Shown here: positions 1 through 8,530 of the stretch, one piece after another
How positions within the stretch are numbered: position 1 is the stretch's first letter
Layout: each line of letters begins with the position of its first letter
From: Chloroflexaceae bacterium
GTDB lineage: Bacteria > Chloroflexota > Chloroflexia > Chloroflexales > Chloroflexaceae
Assembly (NCBI GenBank): GCA_025057155.1
Contig: JANWYD010000008.1
Location: 1 to 64,000 of the forward strand
DNA: 64,000 bases
Direction of reading: 5' to 3'
The notes under the pieces: model-generated
The model's database searches: none
What the model saw: only the letters and a program-made list of their open reading frames with translations
What the model was told of the DNA's origin: nothing
Program-made: the position numbers and the translations under genes

Positions 1-90
1 GTCGTCCTCTTCCTTCCTCATCACCTTTTTCCCAGCGTTTGGATTTACTCTCTCGCGGTTCGGTGTGTGCTCTTCCTGGCACTTCAGGGC
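1..90 (+). promoter_or_regulatory. CRISPR leader (probable)
   Basis: Pyrimidine-rich non-coding DNA directly before the first CRISPR repeat, with no earlier repeat one spacer length upstream. It is read as the leader because the repeats decay at the other end of the array and because the repeat ends in ATTAAAAC, the usual 5' handle end when transcribed left to right. Any cas genes would lie to the left, outside the window. Confidence 0.5.
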
Positions 91-1490
91 GTCCGAATAA
101 CCTCAATCCCCGCGAGGGGATTAAAACTGTCAAGGACGCGCCGGGTGAGCGTACGCGTAAACCTCAGTCCGAATAACCTCAATCCCCGCGAGGGGATTAA
201 AACGCCGCGCTGGAGCCAGGCAAAATCGCCAGGAGGCCGCCCGGTCCGAATAACCTCAATCCCCGCGAGGGGATTAAAACCCGGCGAGAACCTCCGTCCA
301 TGACAGAGCATTAGGAATGGTCCGAATAACCTCAATCCCCGCGAGGGGATTAAAACGGAGAGAGGAGATATTTTCCATTACGTTCTAATCCTATTTGTCC
401 GAATAACCTCAATCCCCGCGAGGGGATTAAAACGCAATCCGAGCGGTGATGTCCTCGGCGGTCCAAGCGCTGTCCGAATAACCTCAATCCCCGCGAGGGG
501 ATTAAAACCGTATACCGCGTATGCATATCCCCCAGGCACGCCGCTATGTCCGAATAACCTCAATCCCCGCGAGGGGATTAAAACTCATCGTCATCACCCC
601 CAGCTACAATAATCCATCCTCATACCGTCCGAATAACCTCAATCCCCGCGAGGGGATTAAAACGCAAACTGCGCAACGACGATCGTTCGTGCGCTGCGAT
701 GCGGGTCCGAATAACCTCAATCCCCGCGAGGGGATTAAAACCCCCGCGCCAGCTCGTCCGAGGGTATCTCACCCTCGGGTCCGAATAACCTCAATCCCCG
801 CGAGGGGATTAAAACATGAATTTGACCGCGACGTAGGCGAGGTAGAGGATAATGTCCGAATAACCTCAATCCCCGCGAGGGGATTAAAACAGCAAATGGT
901 CGCGATCATTAACAGTCTCGGAGTACGTGGAGTCCGAATAACCTCAATCCCCGCGAGGGGATTAAAACGCGTGTGCTGAGCAACGTGCCGCTCGCTCTGC
1001 GTCCGAATAACCTCAATCCCCGCGAGGGGATTAAAACAGCAAATGGTCGCGATCATTAACAGTCTCGGAGTACGTGGAGTCCGAATAACCTCAATCCCCG
1101 CGAGGGGATTAAAACCGAGGCGATGCGCCTGTTCGCGTCGTGCCTGGACCACGGTCCGAATAACCTCAATCCCCGCGAGGGGATTAAAACTGCGCGCGCA
1201 GTCGAGCTGGACGCGCGTCAGCTCCAATGATGTCCGAATAACCTCAATCCCCGCGAGGGGATTAAAACGGAAGCCCCTCGAAGGAAGCCCCTCGAATCCC
1301 CCCCGTCCGAATAACCTCAATCCCCGCGAGGGGATTAAAATCTAAGGTCACGTGACCCTGGCCGAGCCGGAGCGAGGTTAGGTCCGAATAACCTCAATCC
1401 CCGCGAGGGGATTAAAACCTGCACCCGTCGAGTCTTTGCCGGGTATGCCGGCAGTCCGAATAACCTCAATCCCTGCTAAGGGCGTACAAT
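91..1490 (+). CRISPR. CRISPR array, 19 repeats of 37 bp, 18 spacers
   Basis: Repeats start at 91, 167, 244, 320, 397, 472, 548, 627, 705, 779, 854, 932, 1001, 1079, 1154, 1232, 1305, 1382 and 1454. The repeat starts GTCCGAATAACC and ends GGGGATTAAAAC; its centre is a 7-bp stem AATCCCC/GGGGATT closed by a GCGA (GNRA) loop. Spacers are 32 to 42 bp. The copy at 1305 ends in T instead of C, and the last copy (1454-1490) has a degraded 3' half, which marks the leader-distal end. Spacers 891-931 and 1038-1078 are identical. No cas gene is in the window, so the subtype is not assigned; the repeat form is common in type I and III systems. Confidence 0.98.
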
Positions 1491-1539
1491 CCCCCATCTC
1501 GCGCTTCCCGCTTCCTGCTCGCCGCTCCCTCCGCACACC

Positions 1540-1566
1540 CCTCAATCCTCGCAAGAGGGGTACAAT
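1540..1566 (+). repeat. Vestigial CRISPR half-repeat
   Basis: CCTCAATCCTCGCAAGAGG followed by GGTACAAT matches the second half of the CRISPR repeat with several changes and keeps the palindrome. It lies about 50 bp past the last array repeat and appears to be a decayed unit. It ends 45 bp before the next gene's start and, like the degenerate last repeat, ends in TACAAT. Confidence 0.6.
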
Positions 1567-1610
1567 GATTGTGGACCGAGGTCAGCTTGACTGCCTTCTG
1601 GAGACTCCCC

Positions 1611-2189
1611 ATGCCCACCACGATCTACCTGATCCGTCACGCGCACGCCGTGCGCACCCCGGAGGGCAAACGCGCCCTCTCGGCGGCCGGGCGCGCCGGG
1701 GCCGAGCACGTGGCGGGGCTGCTCGCCGGAAGGCCCATCGTTGCCCTCTACAGCAGCCCCTCCCGCCGCGCGCGCCAGACGCTCACGCCCCTGGCCCGCG
1801 CCCTCGGCCTTGAGGTGCTCGAACTCGACGACCTGCGCGAGCGCCAGCTCGGCGACGTGCCCGACGCGGAGCGCGAGGCGGCCACAGCCGTCACCTGGGC
1901 CGACCCCCAATACGCCTTTCCCGGCGGTGAATCCAACGCCGCGGCGCAACGGCGCGGCGTCGCGCTCATTGAGCACCTGGCGCGCCGCCACGCCGGCCAG
2001 CAGATCGCTGCCAGCACCCACGGCGCCCTGCTGGCGCTCATTCTCCAGCACGTTGACCCCACGGTGGACTTCGCCTTCCAGCAGCGCATGACCCTGCCTG
2101 ACCTCTACGCCCTGACCTTCGACGACGACGGCCAGGCCCGCGTCGCCCGGCTGTGGGATGCCGAAAATGCCTTCGTGCCCGCTACCTAG
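1611..2189 (+). CDS. Histidine phosphatase superfamily protein (SixA/PGM-like)
   Basis: A cytoplasmic phosphatase of the histidine phosphatase (phosphoglycerate mutase-like) clan, 192 residues. The N-terminal IRHAHA holds the phospho-accepting His. SSPSRRARQT supplies the second phosphate-binding Arg, RERQLGD the acidic residue, and ASTHGALL the second catalytic His near the C-terminus. The ATG at 1611 is preferred over upstream starts because GGAG lies at a proper distance and homologues begin right at the beta strand before RHAHA. The substrate cannot be told from sequence; small-molecule and phosphohistidine phosphatases both occur in this family. The gene sits directly behind the decayed end of the CRISPR array with no sign of a functional link. 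Confidence 0.9.
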   Translation: MPTTIYLIRHAHAVRTPEGKRALSAAGRAGAEHVAGLLAGRPIVALYSSPSRRARQTLTPLARALGLEVLELDDLRERQLGDVPDAEREAATAVTWADPQYAFPGGESNAAAQRRGVALIEHLARRHAGQQIAASTHGALLALILQHVDPTVDFAFQQRMTLPDLYALTFDDDGQARVARLWDAENAFVPAT

Positions 2190-2300
2190 GGCGCCGGCGA
2201 AGCGCCGGGCGCCGCCGCGCGAACCGGCAGGAAGAGCGGAGCTGCACGCCCCGCCTGAGCCCATGCGCGAGAAACCTGGCCTGTCGCGCCCGGCGAGGCT

Positions 2301-2328
2301 TTGCCGGCGCGCCTGCGCCGTGTACAAT
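2301..2328 (+). promoter_or_regulatory. Predicted sigma-70 promoter of the rhomboid gene
   Basis: TTGCCG and TACAAT are separated by 16 bp in the 332-bp gap between the phosphatase and the rhomboid gene. Nothing else could be recognised in this gap. Confidence 0.45.
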
Positions 2329-2521
2329 GAGACCGGAGCATCTCGGTGATTGGTGAACGATGTGCTCTGATAGCCGCCAGCCGTGTCATCCAGGCGCGCT
2401 TTAAGCAGAGATGCGTGACCCGGACGAACTCCGCGGTTCTCTACGTCCTCTGTGCCCCTGCAGTCAATATCAGAAAACATCGCTCACGATTAATGCGCTC
2501 GCGGCGCAGAAAGGCGGAGGC

Positions 2522-3211
2522 GTGATACCCATAGGCGACGAGAACCCGACGCACCACACCCCGATTGTCACCCGCATGCTGGTGATCATTAACGTCATCG
2601 TGTTCGCGCTTCAGTTGCTGCGCGGTATTGAGTTCACCCTGCGGTTCAGTTTTGTGCCGCTGGAGCTTACCGCCTGGCTGGAAGGACGCGGCACGCTCTG
2701 GGTGCTGGCCACCATTTTTACGGCCATGTTCCTGCACGGGAGCTTCGGGCACATTTTCGGCAATATGCTCTTCCTCTGGATTTTCGGCGATAATGTCGAG
2801 GATGTATTCGGACGCATTCCCTATCTGCTGTTCTACCTGATGTGCGGAGTTGCCGCTACAATGACCCAGTATGTCACCGGGCCGCTCTCGCCGATCCCCA
2901 ACCTGGGGGCCAGTGGAGCCATATCCGGCGTGCTGGGGGCCTACGTGTTAATGTTTCCGGCGGCGCGGGTCAATCTCTTCATCTGGCCGTTTTCGCTCAT
3001 TTTTGGCGTCTTCGGCGTCCCCGCCCTCCTGTGGATCGGATTCTGGTTCGTGATGCAACTTTTTCTGGGGATTCAGGATCTGGGGCAGATCACCGAGGGC
3101 GGCATCGCCTTCTGGGCCCACATCGGCGGCTTCGTCGCCGGTCTGGCCCTTACCCTGATCATGCCTCGCCGGCGCCGACGGGCCTATCCGGCGCCGCGCA
3201 TCTATCGTTGA
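2522..3211 (+). CDS. Rhomboid family intramembrane serine protease
   Basis: An integral membrane protease, 229 residues, that cleaves transmembrane helices within the membrane. The catalytic Ser is residue 131 in GASGAISG and the catalytic His is residue 200 in AHIGGF. The HGSFGHIFGNM segment near residues 72-82 provides the conserved His and Asn of the oxyanion region. Six or so hydrophobic helices are visible, followed by a basic tail. The GTG at 2522 is chosen because GGCGGAGG precedes it at the right spacing; the longer frame upstream has a non-rhomboid, low-complexity sequence. Natural substrates are unknown. Confidence 0.93.
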   Translation: MIPIGDENPTHHTPIVTRMLVIINVIVFALQLLRGIEFTLRFSFVPLELTAWLEGRGTLWVLATIFTAMFLHGSFGHIFGNMLFLWIFGDNVEDVFGRIPYLLFYLMCGVAATMTQYVTGPLSPIPNLGASGAISGVLGAYVLMFPAARVNLFIWPFSLIFGVFGVPALLWIGFWFVMQLFLGIQDLGQITEGGIAFWAHIGGFVAGLALTLIMPRRRRRAYPAPRIYR

Positions 3212-3314
3212 CCCTGACTCTCGATAGACGCTCGTAATACTCCTCGCGTATCATAGATAGCAGACGACTGGCGGCGATCCGGCAGCAGGGCAACCAGGGT
3301 TCCCTGCTTACGGC

Positions 3315-3350
3315 AATCCAGAATCCAAAATCCAAAATCCACAATCCGGA
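3315..3350. repeat. Heptad repeat (CCAAAAT)n
   Basis: About five imperfect copies of a 7-bp unit (AATCCAAAATCC type) in the gap between two co-directional genes. This is one of many copies of the same family in the window. Confidence 0.8.
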
Positions 3351-3376
3351 ATAGCTTCACCTGCCCGCGGGGATCA

Positions 3377-5626
3377 ATGAAGTCTGCAACCCACCCTCGA
3401 AGCCTGCCCCCGGCGATTGTCGCGTTACGGCGGAACCTGGCAGTGCCGATCATCCTGGGGATCTATTTTCTGTCGGGGTTCTGCGCCCTGCTCTATCAGA
3501 CCGCCTGGCAGCGGCTCCTGGGCCTGTTCACCGGCGCCGACGTGCGCTCGGTGACTATCATCGTGGCGGCCTATCTGGCCGGGCTGGGGGCCGGCAGTCT
3601 GATTGGCGGCGGCATCGCCGATCGGCTCTCCAGCCGGACGGCGGTGCGCCTGTTCGGGCTATGCAACCTGGGGATCGCCGCCTTCGCCCTCGTGGCGCGC
3701 CTGCTGTTCTACGATCTGCTGTTCCTGCGTCTGCACGCCCTGGCCGCCGGTCTGGCGGGTCTGATGACCGCTTCGTTCCTCACCCTGCTGATCCCCACCA
3801 CCCTGATGGGCCTGTCGCTGCCGCTCCTGGCGCGGGCGCTGGTGCGCTCGATTGATGAAGCGCCGCAGACCATCGGGCGTCTGGAGGCGATCAATATCAT
3901 CGGCGCGGCCCTGGGGGCGCTGGTGGGCGGATGCCTGCTCGTCGGCGCGCTGGGCTTCGATGGCGCCTCGTATGCCGGGGCCGTGCTCAGCGCCGTGGTC
4001 GGGGCGGCGGCGCTGGTTGTCGCGCCGGCCTTCGCCGCTGGCGACGGCCGCCGGCACGCGCGGCAGGGCGCGCCGGGCGGCCGCTCGGCGCGCCTGTGGT
4101 TCTGGAGCGCGCTCGTCTTTGTCTCCGGCTTTCTCGCCATTGGCTTGCAGGTGGTCTGGTTCCGTCTCCTCAGCGTGCCGCTGGAGTCCTTCGCCTACAC
4201 CTTCGCCATTCTGGTGGCCCTGGTGCTGCTCGGCGACGGGGTTGGCACGGCCCTCGGGGCCCGCCTGGTGCGGCGCGCCGCTGATCCTCGCCCGTGGTTC
4301 ATGCTGACCCAGGCGACCGTGATGCTCTACGTGCTCGCCTCGGCTCTGGCCCTCTCCGCCCTCGCCGCCCGCCTGAGCGCGCCGTCCGCGATGGCTGTCT
4401 CTTCCTTCGGCGCGTCTGTGTCTCTGCTGGCCTTCCTGCCGCTGGCGCTGCTGCTGCCCCCGAATCTGCTGATCGGCCTGACGCTGCCCTTCGTGCAAAA
4501 GGCGGTGCAGACCGAGACGGGCAGCGTCGGGCGCAACGTCGGCCTGCTCCAGATGGCGAACCTGCTCGGCAACGTGGCCGGGGCCACCCTCACCGGCACC
4601 ATCCTCCTCGACGCCTTCGGCACGAGCGGGGTGCTGGTTATCTTCGCCCTGGTCGGTCTGGGGTTCGCCCTCGGGGCGCTGGCGTGCGCCTTCCCGCGCC
4701 CGGGAGGCGCCCGCTGCGCGTTCCCCCTTGCCCTGGCCCTGGCGCTCGCTGCGCTCATCGCCCTTATGCCATCGAACAGCCGGCTCTGGGCCGCGCTGCA
4801 CGGCAGCGGGCAGGCCGGGGCGACGGTGGTGGAGGACTCCAGCGGCGTTACGGCGATCATCAGCCGCGGCGAACAGGCTGTCCTGTACTCCAGCGGCAAC
4901 GAGCAAGGCGCAGTGCCGTTCCTCGATGTGCACGTCATCCTCGGAGCGTTGCCGGCGCTGGCGCATCCGCATCCCCGCGAGATGCTGATCATCGGGATCG
5001 GCTCCGGCGGCACCCCCTACAGCGCGGGTCTGCGCCCGGAAACGCAGAGCATCCTGGCGGTCGAACTGATCGGATCGCAGCTTCCGGCGCTGACGACCTT
5101 CGCCCGGGAAACGGCCAGCGCGCCGCTCCAGGCCTTGCTTGGCGATCCCCGCTACCGCCTGGAGGTTGGCGATGGACGGCGCGCCCTGGCCCATTCCGAC
5201 CGGCGCTTCGATGTGATCCAGGCCGATGCCATCCAGCCCTGGCGCGCGGGCAGCGGCCTGCTCTACTCGCGCGAGTTCTTTGAACAGGCGCGCGCGCGCC
5301 TGGCCGCGGGCGGGCTGATGGCCCAGTGGATGCCCACCAGGCGCACCGGCGTCACCTTCCGCCAGGTCTTTCCCTACGGCGTCCAGATTGGCGACTTTAT
5401 GCTGCTTGGCAGCAACGAGCCGGTCGCCTACGAGCCGGAGGCGCTGCTGCGCCGCCTCGATGAGCCGGCAGTGCGCTCCCACCTCCAGCGGGGCGGGATC
5501 GATCCCGAACTGGTGCGCGCCTTCATCCGCTCCCAGCCGGCGACGTTCTGGACGCCGGAAACGCCGCGCCATGGCGAGATCAACACCGACCTGTTGCCGC
5601 GTGACGAGTACTTTCTTACCAACTGA
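3377..5626 (+). CDS. Fused MFS-type membrane / spermidine-synthase-like protein
   Basis: 749 residues. About 470 residues form a multi-spanning membrane part with two internally similar halves of transporter type; both begin with a YFLSGF/VFVSGF-like helix and contain AYLAGLGAGS- and LGDGVGTALGA-like loops. The C-terminal 230 residues are a Rossmann methyltransferase fold like polyamine aminopropyltransferases: GIGSGGTPYSAG is the nucleotide loop, VELIGSQ the acidic strand end, GDGRRAL and QADAIQP the downstream motifs. The family occurs widely as fused MFS/spermidine synthase; activity on putrescine is not proven for such fusions. The ATG at 3377 begins a typical charged N-terminus before the first helix. 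The gene appears to stand alone, between two heptad repeats. Confidence 0.85.
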   Translation: MKSATHPRSLPPAIVALRRNLAVPIILGIYFLSGFCALLYQTAWQRLLGLFTGADVRSVTIIVAAYLAGLGAGSLIGGGIADRLSSRTAVRLFGLCNLGIAAFALVARLLFYDLLFLRLHALAAGLAGLMTASFLTLLIPTTLMGLSLPLLARALVRSIDEAPQTIGRLEAINIIGAALGALVGGCLLVGALGFDGASYAGAVLSAVVGAAALVVAPAFAAGDGRRHARQGAPGGRSARLWFWSALVFVSGFLAIGLQVVWFRLLSVPLESFAYTFAILVALVLLGDGVGTALGARLVRRAADPRPWFMLTQATVMLYVLASALALSALAARLSAPSAMAVSSFGASVSLLAFLPLALLLPPNLLIGLTLPFVQKAVQTETGSVGRNVGLLQMANLLGNVAGATLTGTILLDAFGTSGVLVIFALVGLGFALGALACAFPRPGGARCAFPLALALALAALIALMPSNSRLWAALHGSGQAGATVVEDSSGVTAIISRGEQAVLYSSGNEQGAVPFLDVHVILGALPALAHPHPREMLIIGIGSGGTPYSAGLRPETQSILAVELIGSQLPALTTFARETASAPLQALLGDPRYRLEVGDGRRALAHSDRRFDVIQADAIQPWRAGSGLLYSREFFEQARARLAAGGLMAQWMPTRRTGVTFRQVFPYGVQIGDFMLLGSNEPVAYEPEALLRRLDEPAVRSHLQRGGIDPELVRAFIRSQPATFWTPETPRHGEINTDLLPRDEYFLTN

Positions 5627-5685
5627 TGGCGGTCGCTGTTGGATGGACGGCGCGCCCCTCGCCGCCAGGTCCCGCTGCGAAGCCA

Positions 5686-5724
5686 GATCCAAAATCCGAA
5701 ATCCGAAATCCAAAATCCGAAATC
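5686..5724. repeat. Heptad repeat (CCAAAAT/CCGAAAT)n
   Basis: Five to six tandem 7-bp units alternating ATCCAAA and ATCCGAA just before the hisN-like gene. Confidence 0.85.
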
Positions 5725-5772
5725 GCACGAGCATGGTACACTGGTGGCGGCTCGAGTCCTAAGGAGAGACCC

Positions 5773-6546
5773 ATGGGCGCCGAACTGCGCGAACTGCTCG
5801 ATTTTGCCACCCAGATCGCCATCCATGCTGGAAAGATCACCCTGCGTCACTTCCAGCGCGACCTGGTGGTAGAGCGCAAGACTGACGCCTCCCCGGTCAC
5901 CGTGGCCGACCGTGAGGCTGAAGCCTATCTGCGCGAGGCCATCCAGGGGCGCTACCGCAACCATGCCGTTCTCGGTGAAGAGGAGGGCCTCAGCGGCCCC
6001 CCCGGAGCGACCTATCGCTGGGTGCTTGACCCAATTGACGGAACGAAATCGTTCATCCATGGCGTGCCGCTCTACGGAGTGATGATTGGCATCCTGCGCG
6101 AGGGCGAGCCGGTGGCCGGGGTGGTGCACATGCCGGCCCTTGGCGAGATCGTCGCTGGCGCGCGCGGCCTGGGCTGCACCTGGAACGGGCGCCCATGCCG
6201 CGTCTCGACGGTGAAGACCCTGCGCGAGAGCCTGGTGGTGGCCACCGTTGCGGAGGGCTACGAGCGCTACGGCAAGGCCGAAGCGTTCGCCCGCATCCTC
6301 GGCGCCGCAGGGCTGTTTCGCACCTGGGGCGACTGCTACGGCTACATGCTGGTCGCCACCGGGCGAGCCGAGGTGGCCCTCGACCCGGTGATGAATGTCT
6401 GGGACGCCGCCGCGCTGCTCCCCATTCTCACCGAGGCCGGCGGCAGCTTCACCGACTGGAAGGGCGCGCCGACCATCGAGGGCGGCGAGGGCATCGGGGC
6501 CAACGGCGCCGTGCTCGACGAGGTGCTGCGCCTGATTGGAGCATAA
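5773..6546 (+). CDS. hisN: Inositol monophosphatase family, probable histidinol-phosphatase (HisN type)
   Basis: 257-residue Mg-dependent phosphatase. The metal-binding motifs of the inositol monophosphatase superfamily are present: LGEEEG near residue 70, DPIDGT at 86-91, and WDAAAL near residue 213. Start ATG 5773 follows AAGGAG. The product probably removes phosphate from L-histidinol phosphate, because the gene heads a tight cluster with a MazG-like gene (5-bp gap) and hisB. Inositol-phosphatase or sugar-phosphatase activity cannot be ruled out from sequence, so the symbol rests on context. Confidence 0.82.
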   Translation: MGAELRELLDFATQIAIHAGKITLRHFQRDLVVERKTDASPVTVADREAEAYLREAIQGRYRNHAVLGEEEGLSGPPGATYRWVLDPIDGTKSFIHGVPLYGVMIGILREGEPVAGVVHMPALGEIVAGARGLGCTWNGRPCRVSTVKTLRESLVVATVAEGYERYGKAEAFARILGAAGLFRTWGDCYGYMLVATGRAEVALDPVMNVWDAAALLPILTEAGGSFTDWKGAPTIEGGEGIGANGAVLDEVLRLIGA

Positions 6547-6551
6547 CAACG

Positions 6552-6872
6552 ATGGACGCCAATGAGCGCCGGCGCCTGGCCCTGCGCAGCGAGGCCCCGG
6601 GGCGCGACGAGCGCGCGCGCCTGCTCAATGCCGCCCTGGGCCTCGCCGGCGAGGCCGGCGAATTCAGCGACGCCCTCAAGAGACACCTCCATCCTCTGGA
6701 CGAGGGCGCGCTCCGCGCCGAACTCGGCGACGCACTCTGGTACGTCGCCCTCGCCCGTGACGCGCCTGACCGGCGCCTCGGCGAGGCGATGCGGGAGAAT
6801 ATCGAAAACCTGCGTCGCCGCTACCCTGATGGCTTCAGCAGCGCGCGCAGTCTCCGGCGCAAAGCCGAGTAG
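6552..6872 (+). CDS. MazG-like nucleotide pyrophosphohydrolase
   Basis: A 106-residue all-alpha NTP pyrophosphatase domain. [15 protein letters not shown] and [14 protein letters not shown] match the two metal-binding helices of the MazG/PRA-PH superfamily (acidic residues of GEAGE and ELGD). It is embedded between a histidinol-phosphatase-like gene and hisB with a 5-bp and a 13-bp gap, so it is probably co-transcribed with them. A role as phosphoribosyl-ATP pyrophosphatase (HisE function) is possible but not shown; a house-cleaning NTPase is the alternative. ATG 6552 is the first start after the upstream stop. Confidence 0.75.
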   Translation: MDANERRRLALRSEAPGRDERARLLNAALGLAGEAGEFSDALKRHLHPLDEGALRAELGDALWYVALARDAPDRRLGEAMRENIENLRRRYPDGFSSARSLRRKAE

Positions 6873-6885
6873 GGGGGCCGAACCT

Positions 6886-7482
6886 ATGCAAGCGCCGCGC
6901 ACCGCCAGTATTGAACGGGCCACCGGCGAGACGGAGATCAGTCTCAGCCTCAACCTCGACGGGAGCGGTCAGGCCGCCGTCAATACCGGCATCGGCTTTC
7001 TCGACCATATGCTGACCCTCTGGGCGAAGCATGGCCTGTTCGACCTGAGCGTGACCGCCCGCGGCGATCTGCACGTTGATGAGCACCACACGGCCGAGGA
7101 CACCTGCATCTGCCTGGGGCGCGCCCTCGACGCGGCCCTCGGCGAGCGCCGCGGCATCGTGCGCACCGCCCATAGCTTCGTGCCTATGGACGAGTCCCTG
7201 GCCCTCGTCGCCGTAGACCTGGGCGGGCGACCCTACTGCGTGGTGCAGGCCGAATTCGCCACCCCCCGCGTCGGCCAGCTCGGCACCGACCTGATCGCCC
7301 ATCTGCTCGAAAGCATCGCCATCCATGGCCGTCTGAACCTGCACGCCCGGGTGCTCTACGGCCACAACGACCACCACAAGGTCGAGGCCCTCTTCAAGGC
7401 CCTCGGGCGCGCTCTCGACGCCGCCACGCGCCATGATCCGCGCCTGGCCAGCGCCGTTCCCAGCACCAAGGGGGTGCTATGA
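6886..7482 (+). CDS. hisB: Imidazoleglycerol-phosphate dehydratase
   Basis: 198 residues, the normal length for monofunctional HisB. It carries out the sixth step of histidine synthesis, removing water from imidazoleglycerol phosphate. The manganese-binding motifs of the duplicated fold are clear: [15 protein letters not shown] and HNDHHKVEA. The downstream end STKGVL is the classic HisB C-terminus. ATG 6886 follows the G-rich stretch AGGGGGGCC. Third gene of the hisN-mazG-hisB cluster. Confidence 0.97.
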   Translation: MQAPRTASIERATGETEISLSLNLDGSGQAAVNTGIGFLDHMLTLWAKHGLFDLSVTARGDLHVDEHHTAEDTCICLGRALDAALGERRGIVRTAHSFVPMDESLALVAVDLGGRPYCVVQAEFATPRVGQLGTDLIAHLLESIAIHGRLNLHARVLYGHNDHHKVEALFKALGRALDAATRHDPRLASAVPSTKGVL

Positions 7483-7524
7483 GGGCACCCTCGCCGCTAC
7501 GTCCCTCTCCCGGAGAAGCGCCCT

Positions 7525-8502
7525 ATGCCCTTTCTGATCGCCGTCCTGCTCAGCTTCGTACCCGCCCTGATCTATGCCGCGATTGTCTACTGGCTTGATC
7601 GCTTCGAGAAAGAACCGCTGCGACTGCTCGTCGGAGCCTTTGGCTGGGGAGCCTTTGTCGCAACTACCGGGGCAATCATCTGGGGCGCCGTGCTCCAATT
7701 AGGCTTCGAGATCTTCATCAACGACCCGTTCCTGATTGACCTGACCGGCGCCGCCCTGGTTGCGCCGCTGGTGGAGGAAACCCTCAAGGGCCTGGCCGTC
7801 GCGATAATCTTCGTCGCCTTTCCCCACGAATTCGACTCGATCCTCGATGGCATGGTCTACGGCGCGATCACCGCCCTGGGCTTTGCCGCCACCGAGAACG
7901 TGCTCTACCTCTACCTGGGGGGATATGTCCAGGACGGCTATCCGGGCATGATCGCGCTGTTTGTCCTGCGGGTCATCCTCGGCGGATGGGGCCACGCCGT
8001 CTACACCGCTTTCATCGGCATCGGCCTGGCCGTGGCGCGCCTGAGTCCCCGCTGGCCCATCAGGGTCATCGCCCCGTTGCTGGGATGGGCCATCGCCGTG
8101 TTCCTCCACGCCCTGCACAACGCCATGGCCACCGTTCTGGCGGGCAGTCTGGGCGGCCTGGTCGCCACCCTGATGGTGGACTGGGTAAGCTGGCTGGTGG
8201 TATTTGGGATCGTGATCGGGGAAATCCTGCGCGAACGGCGCTGGATGCGCGTCTACCTGCGCGAGGAGGTGGACCTGGGCATCATCAGCGAGGCGCACTA
8301 CCGCACGGCGATCTCGATCCGCCGGCAGGCGCGGGCGCGGATGCGCGGCAAAACGTGGCGGCGCTTCTACGGCGCCTGCGCTGAACTGGCGCAGAAAAAG
8401 CATCAGTTGGCGACCCTCGGTGAGGAGCGCGGCAACACGGCGCGCATCGCCGCGCTGCGCGCCCAGCTCAGTTCACTTGCTCCATCGGTTGGAACGGTGT
8501 AG
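7525..8502 (+). CDS. PrsW family intramembrane metalloprotease
   Basis: 325-residue membrane protein. Conserved motifs are VEETLKG (Glu84-Glu85), ENVLY at 124-128, GHAVYTA with His157, and HALHN around His195/His198; these are the glutamates and histidines of the CPBP/PrsW zinc-peptidase group. About eight helices fill residues 1-235; the C-terminal 90 residues are cytoplasmic, basic and helical. In Bacillus PrsW cuts an anti-sigma factor, but no sigma/anti-sigma pair is adjacent here, so the substrate is unknown. ATG 7525 follows GGAGA. Confidence 0.88.
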   Translation: MPFLIAVLLSFVPALIYAAIVYWLDRFEKEPLRLLVGAFGWGAFVATTGAIIWGAVLQLGFEIFINDPFLIDLTGAALVAPLVEETLKGLAVAIIFVAFPHEFDSILDGMVYGAITALGFAATENVLYLYLGGYVQDGYPGMIALFVLRVILGGWGHAVYTAFIGIGLAVARLSPRWPIRVIAPLLGWAIAVFLHALHNAMATVLAGSLGGLVATLMVDWVSWLVVFGIVIGEILRERRWMRVYLREEVDLGIISEAHYRTAISIRRQARARMRGKTWRRFYGACAELAQKKHQLATLGEERGNTARIAALRAQLSSLAPSVGTV

Positions 8503-8505
8503 TGT

Positions 8506-8526
8506 GATTTTGGATTTTGGATTGCC
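8506..8526. repeat. Heptad repeat (GGATTTT)n
   Basis: Short run of GGATTTT units between the convergent prsW-like gene and the next minus-strand gene. Confidence 0.75.
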
Positions 8527-8530
8527 GTAT

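Noticed and set aside
67-1345. Long open frames on both strands across the CRISPR array
   Set aside because: They are translations of the 37-bp repeat, with the same peptide in every unit.
1-1500. cas genes belonging to the array
   Set aside because: None within the window; the flank to the right holds unrelated genes.
3659-5734. 691-codon minus-strand frame opposite the MFS/spermidine-synthase-like gene
   Set aside because: Gln/Arg/Gly-rich antisense shadow without any family motif.
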